Source: DATEPR01 sp963780635 (GTDB taxonomy: Bacteria; Actinomycetota; Actinomycetes; Mycobacteriales; Pseudonocardiaceae). From it: a DNA stretch of 64,000 nucleotides. Under the pieces are notes generated by a model. That model ran no database searches, was not told the origin of the DNA, and worked only from the letters and a program-made list of their open reading frames with translations. The translations under genes and the position numbers were made by a program. The stretch covers positions 1,054,001-1,118,000 of the forward strand of contig CAWACW010000016.1 of NCBI GenBank assembly GCA_963780635.1. The letters are read 5' to 3'. This document shows, one piece after another, positions 62,044 through 64,000 of the stretch (the first letter of the stretch is position 1; the number at the start of each line of letters is the position of its first letter).

Positions 62044-62305
62044 GCCGAGTATCGGGTTCCGCACATGCGGCCGGTCCGGACGCGCAGCACTCCAGCCGCG
62101 GCCACGTCCGGGCGCGACTCGGCTACGGCCTTGCCGCCCCTCGCGGAAGTCGCCTACGTACTCGGCCTGCCTACTGGTGTCCGGGCCATGGTGACGCTGC
62201 TGATGACCACTTCGGAGAGTCCGAAGACAGTGTGGGAGAAGCCTTTCGAGCGTACACGCGCCACACCATCGAGCTAAGCGGCACAGCGAGCGAAGGAGTG
62301 ATCAC
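62044..62305. other. upstream region of the SHOCT gene
   Basis: No gene is recognised. GAAGGAGTG (62292-62300) is the ribosome-binding site of the next gene. Confidence 0.4.
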
Positions 62306-62557
62306 ATGATGAACTGGTATGGCGCAGGCATGAACCATGGCGGCTACGTACTGATGGTGTCGGGCGTGGTGCTGTTGTGGCTCGCCGTGATCACCACGAC
62401 GGTCTGGCTCGGGTGGTATGTCCAGCGTGCCCGTCGCCGTTCGCACTCACCGGAACAACGGCTCGCGGCGCGGTACACGCGCGGCGAGTTCGATGAGGCG
62501 GAGTACCGCCACCAGTTGGAGGTCCTGCGGGGACACAATCATGCCGATTCTCATTGA
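62306..62557 (+). CDS. small membrane protein with SHOCT domain
   Basis: This 83-residue protein has one membrane segment (about residues 13-38, YVLMVSGVVLLWLAVITTTV) and a C-terminal SHOCT motif (QRLAARYTRGEFDEAEYRHQ). SHOCT domains are short helical modules thought to mediate oligomerisation. The ATG at 62306 follows GAAGGAG; a second ATG is adjacent. Confidence 0.85.
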   Translation: MMNWYGAGMNHGGYVLMVSGVVLLWLAVITTTVWLGWYVQRARRRSHSPEQRLAARYTRGEFDEAEYRHQLEVLRGHNHADSH

Positions 62558-62660
62558 CCGGCTGCCGGCACGCCGGCTGACCTTGCGACTCGCCGATCGT
62601 GGCGGGGCAACGCGGAATCGCTCCTGACGCCGGGCCACCGGGCCTGACGAGGAGGCGCAA

Positions 62661-64000
62661 TCAGCCGAGCGTCAGCTTCGCGGCGGGGACCCAGTAGTTC
62701 GCCAGGCCACCTGCTGTGATCAGTACGTGCCGCGTGCCGTTGAACGTCGAGCTCTCGCTGAACGGCGCCGCACTGACCCGGCTCAGGGTGATCGACGACG
62801 ACGTACTCGGCAGCCCCTGGCTGTTGAAGCGGAAGCCGGTGGTGACACCGGCCGGGAAGGACGCCACCCGTTGCGGCGAGTAGACGGCCGTGTCGAACGG
62901 ACCGATGGCGGTGGTCACGTTCGGTGTGTCCGGGACGTAGTACCCGGCCAGCGAGCCTGCCGAGATGAGCAGGTACAGGCCACGGCCCTTGATCCGGGTG
63001 TAACCGGTCGACGGTGCCTGAGAGGTCGCGGACAGGCTGAGCACCTTGGTCGCGGTGATCGCGCCGGCCGCGTTGAACTTGTACCCGGTGTGCGAGCCCT
63101 TCGAGAACAGCACCGTGGACGTGCCGTTCTGCGGGAAGTCCGCGCGGAACGTGTCGGAGAGCTGGGCGAGATGGGTGTCCGTCGTCATCGAGTAGAGATT
63201 GATCAACTGCGCGATGTGGATGTCGTGGTAGTGACCTGCCGGCTGATGGTGCAGCTCGCAGTAGTAGCTCACCCCGCCAGGCAACCGGAACCCGGACGTG
63301 CCGTACGTCAGTGACATCGTGACCGCGCCGTCGAACAGTTGCGCCGCCACGGCATCACCGGTCTGCATCACGTAGTCGTACAGCCCGAAGATCGCGAAGT
63401 TGTGGCCGTTGAAGGTCAGGTCGAACCGCGTGGTGCTCAGCGGGTACTCGTCCAGCCACAGATGATTCGTCGTGTCGACGTGGACGATGGACGGCAGGCC
63501 TGCGACGGGCGGCAGTGCGAAGCCCGTGGCCGTGTTGTCGGCCGCGGTGAGCCACGTGGCGTCCGACGTCACCTGGTACAACCGGACGAACAGGCTCAGC
63601 GCCTGACCCTGTGCCATCCCGCTGTACCAGGGCGCCACCATGGTGTCGGCGGCGATGCCGTGCAGCGCGAAATTGAAGGGGTACGGGTAGAACCACGCGC
63701 CCCGGCTGACCACCTTGGTGCTCACCAGGCGGTTGGCCTGTGCGATCGCCCGGTTGAGATAGGTCGCGTTGTTGTTCAGGGCATAGCTGGCCAGATTGGC
63801 CAGACCGTACTGGGCCTGCGCCACGGGGTGGTTGAACTGCCGGCCGCCGACGAGGAACATCCGCACGCCCTGGGCGTCGTGCACGCCGTCGTCCACCAGG
63901 GGCACGGGCGTGGTGAGCGCGTAGGGCAGCAACGCGGCCGGCACGGCATGTGCCGTGTACCCGCTGGTGGCGAACGTGAACCCGGGTGGCGGAACGGCTT
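62661..64000 (-). CDS. D-glucuronyl C5-epimerase-like protein, 5' end outside the window
   Basis: The visible part (about 446 residues) has GRQFNHPVAQAQYGLANLA, WFYPYPFNFALHGIAADTMV then APWYSGMAQGQALSL, and NGHNFAIFGLYDYV. These match the catalytic core of D-glucuronyl C5-epimerases, which invert uronic acid residues in polysaccharides. After about residue 290 the sequence becomes beta-rich with repeated YYVP/YWVP-type endings, perhaps a binding module. The open frame runs to the window edge without a start, so a signal peptide, if any, lies outside. Confidence 0.75.
   Translation of the reverse strand, partial: AVPPPGFTFATSGYTAHAVPAALLPYALTTPVPLVDDGVHDAQGVRMFLVGGRQFNHPVAQAQYGLANLASYALNNNATYLNRAIAQANRLVSTKVVSRGAWFYPYPFNFALHGIAADTMVAPWYSGMAQGQALSLFVRLYQVTSDATWLTAADNTATGFALPPVAGLPSIVHVDTTNHLWLDEYPLSTTRFDLTFNGHNFAIFGLYDYVMQTGDAVAAQLFDGAVTMSLTYGTSGFRLPGGVSYYCELHHQPAGHYHDIHIAQLINLYSMTTDTHLAQLSDTFRADFPQNGTSTVLFSKGSHTGYKFNAAGAITATKVLSLSATSQAPSTGYTRIKGRGLYLLISAGSLAGYYVPDTPNVTTAIGPFDTAVYSPQRVASFPAGVTTGFRFNSQGLPSTSSSITLSRVSAAPFSESSTFNGTRHVLITAGGLANYWVPAAKLTLG

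Overview
The window is GC-rich, codes densely with a strong G/C bias at third codon positions, and often uses GTG starts and ATGA/GTGA gene overlaps. This fits an actinomycete. Several families (eCIS of the Streptomyces type, DUF1918, an Acg-like nitroreductase, an nSTAND-WD40 protein, IPT/TIG proteins) fit a soil actinobacterium, perhaps of the Pseudonocardiaceae. No rRNA, tRNA or CRISPR array was recognised.

Region 1 (about 0.4-25.2 kb) is an extracellular contractile injection system (eCIS, phage-tail-like) locus. A long minus-strand operon runs from 17385 to 3946: DUF4255 terminator-like protein, sheath, tube, a small Zn-ribbon protein, DUF6760-like protein, DUF4157 protein, LysM baseplate protein, VgrG-like spike, PAAR-like tip, gp25, gpJ-like baseplate (frameshifted), gpI-like protein, a coiled-coil protein and a tail fibre. 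A divergent AAA+ ATPase (17593) and a STAS protein follow on the plus strand. A large DUF4157 protein with a toxin-like C terminus (409-3606) converges on the fibre gene. Between LysM and VgrG a 77-bp unit repeats three times and creates three coupled 26-codon ORFs. Next comes a small phage-lysis-like cassette (20.5-22.9 kb): DUF1906 hydrolase-like protein, Acb2/Tad1-like small protein, a gutted C1 peptidase and three small proteins, at least two of them membrane proteins. It is bracketed by 49-bp near-identical direct repeats derived from an IPT gene. Two IPT/TIG proteins end the region.

Region 2 (25.2-35.8 kb) is eroded accessory DNA. It holds a 75-bp direct repeat, decayed ORFs, a DUF1918 protein, a membrane protein, a large nSTAND-WD40 gene broken by two single-base frameshifts, an IS982-like transposase remnant, a NUDIX-like remnant and a 161-bp MITE.

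Region 3 (35.8-55.5 kb) is a catabolic cluster. It has a complete peptide-type ABC importer, a LacI regulator, an aldehyde dehydrogenase, an epimerase-like SDR, two classical SDRs, two M20 hydrolases, a small-molecule kinase, a class III PLP enzyme, a 2-amino-3-ketobutyrate-CoA-ligase-like enzyme and a HisD-like dehydrogenase of catabolic type. The natural reading is import, amide cleavage, phosphorylation/elimination or transamination, and oxidation of an amino-alcohol or amino-acid-like compound. A shared motif upstream of two operons may be the LacI operator.

Region 4 (56.2-62.6 kb) resembles a dormancy/hypoxia island: DevR/DosR-like regulator, Acg-like nitroreductase, CBS-BON protein, DoxX protein, universal stress protein, SHOCT protein, and two more MITE copies. 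The window ends inside a D-glucuronyl C5-epimerase-like gene.
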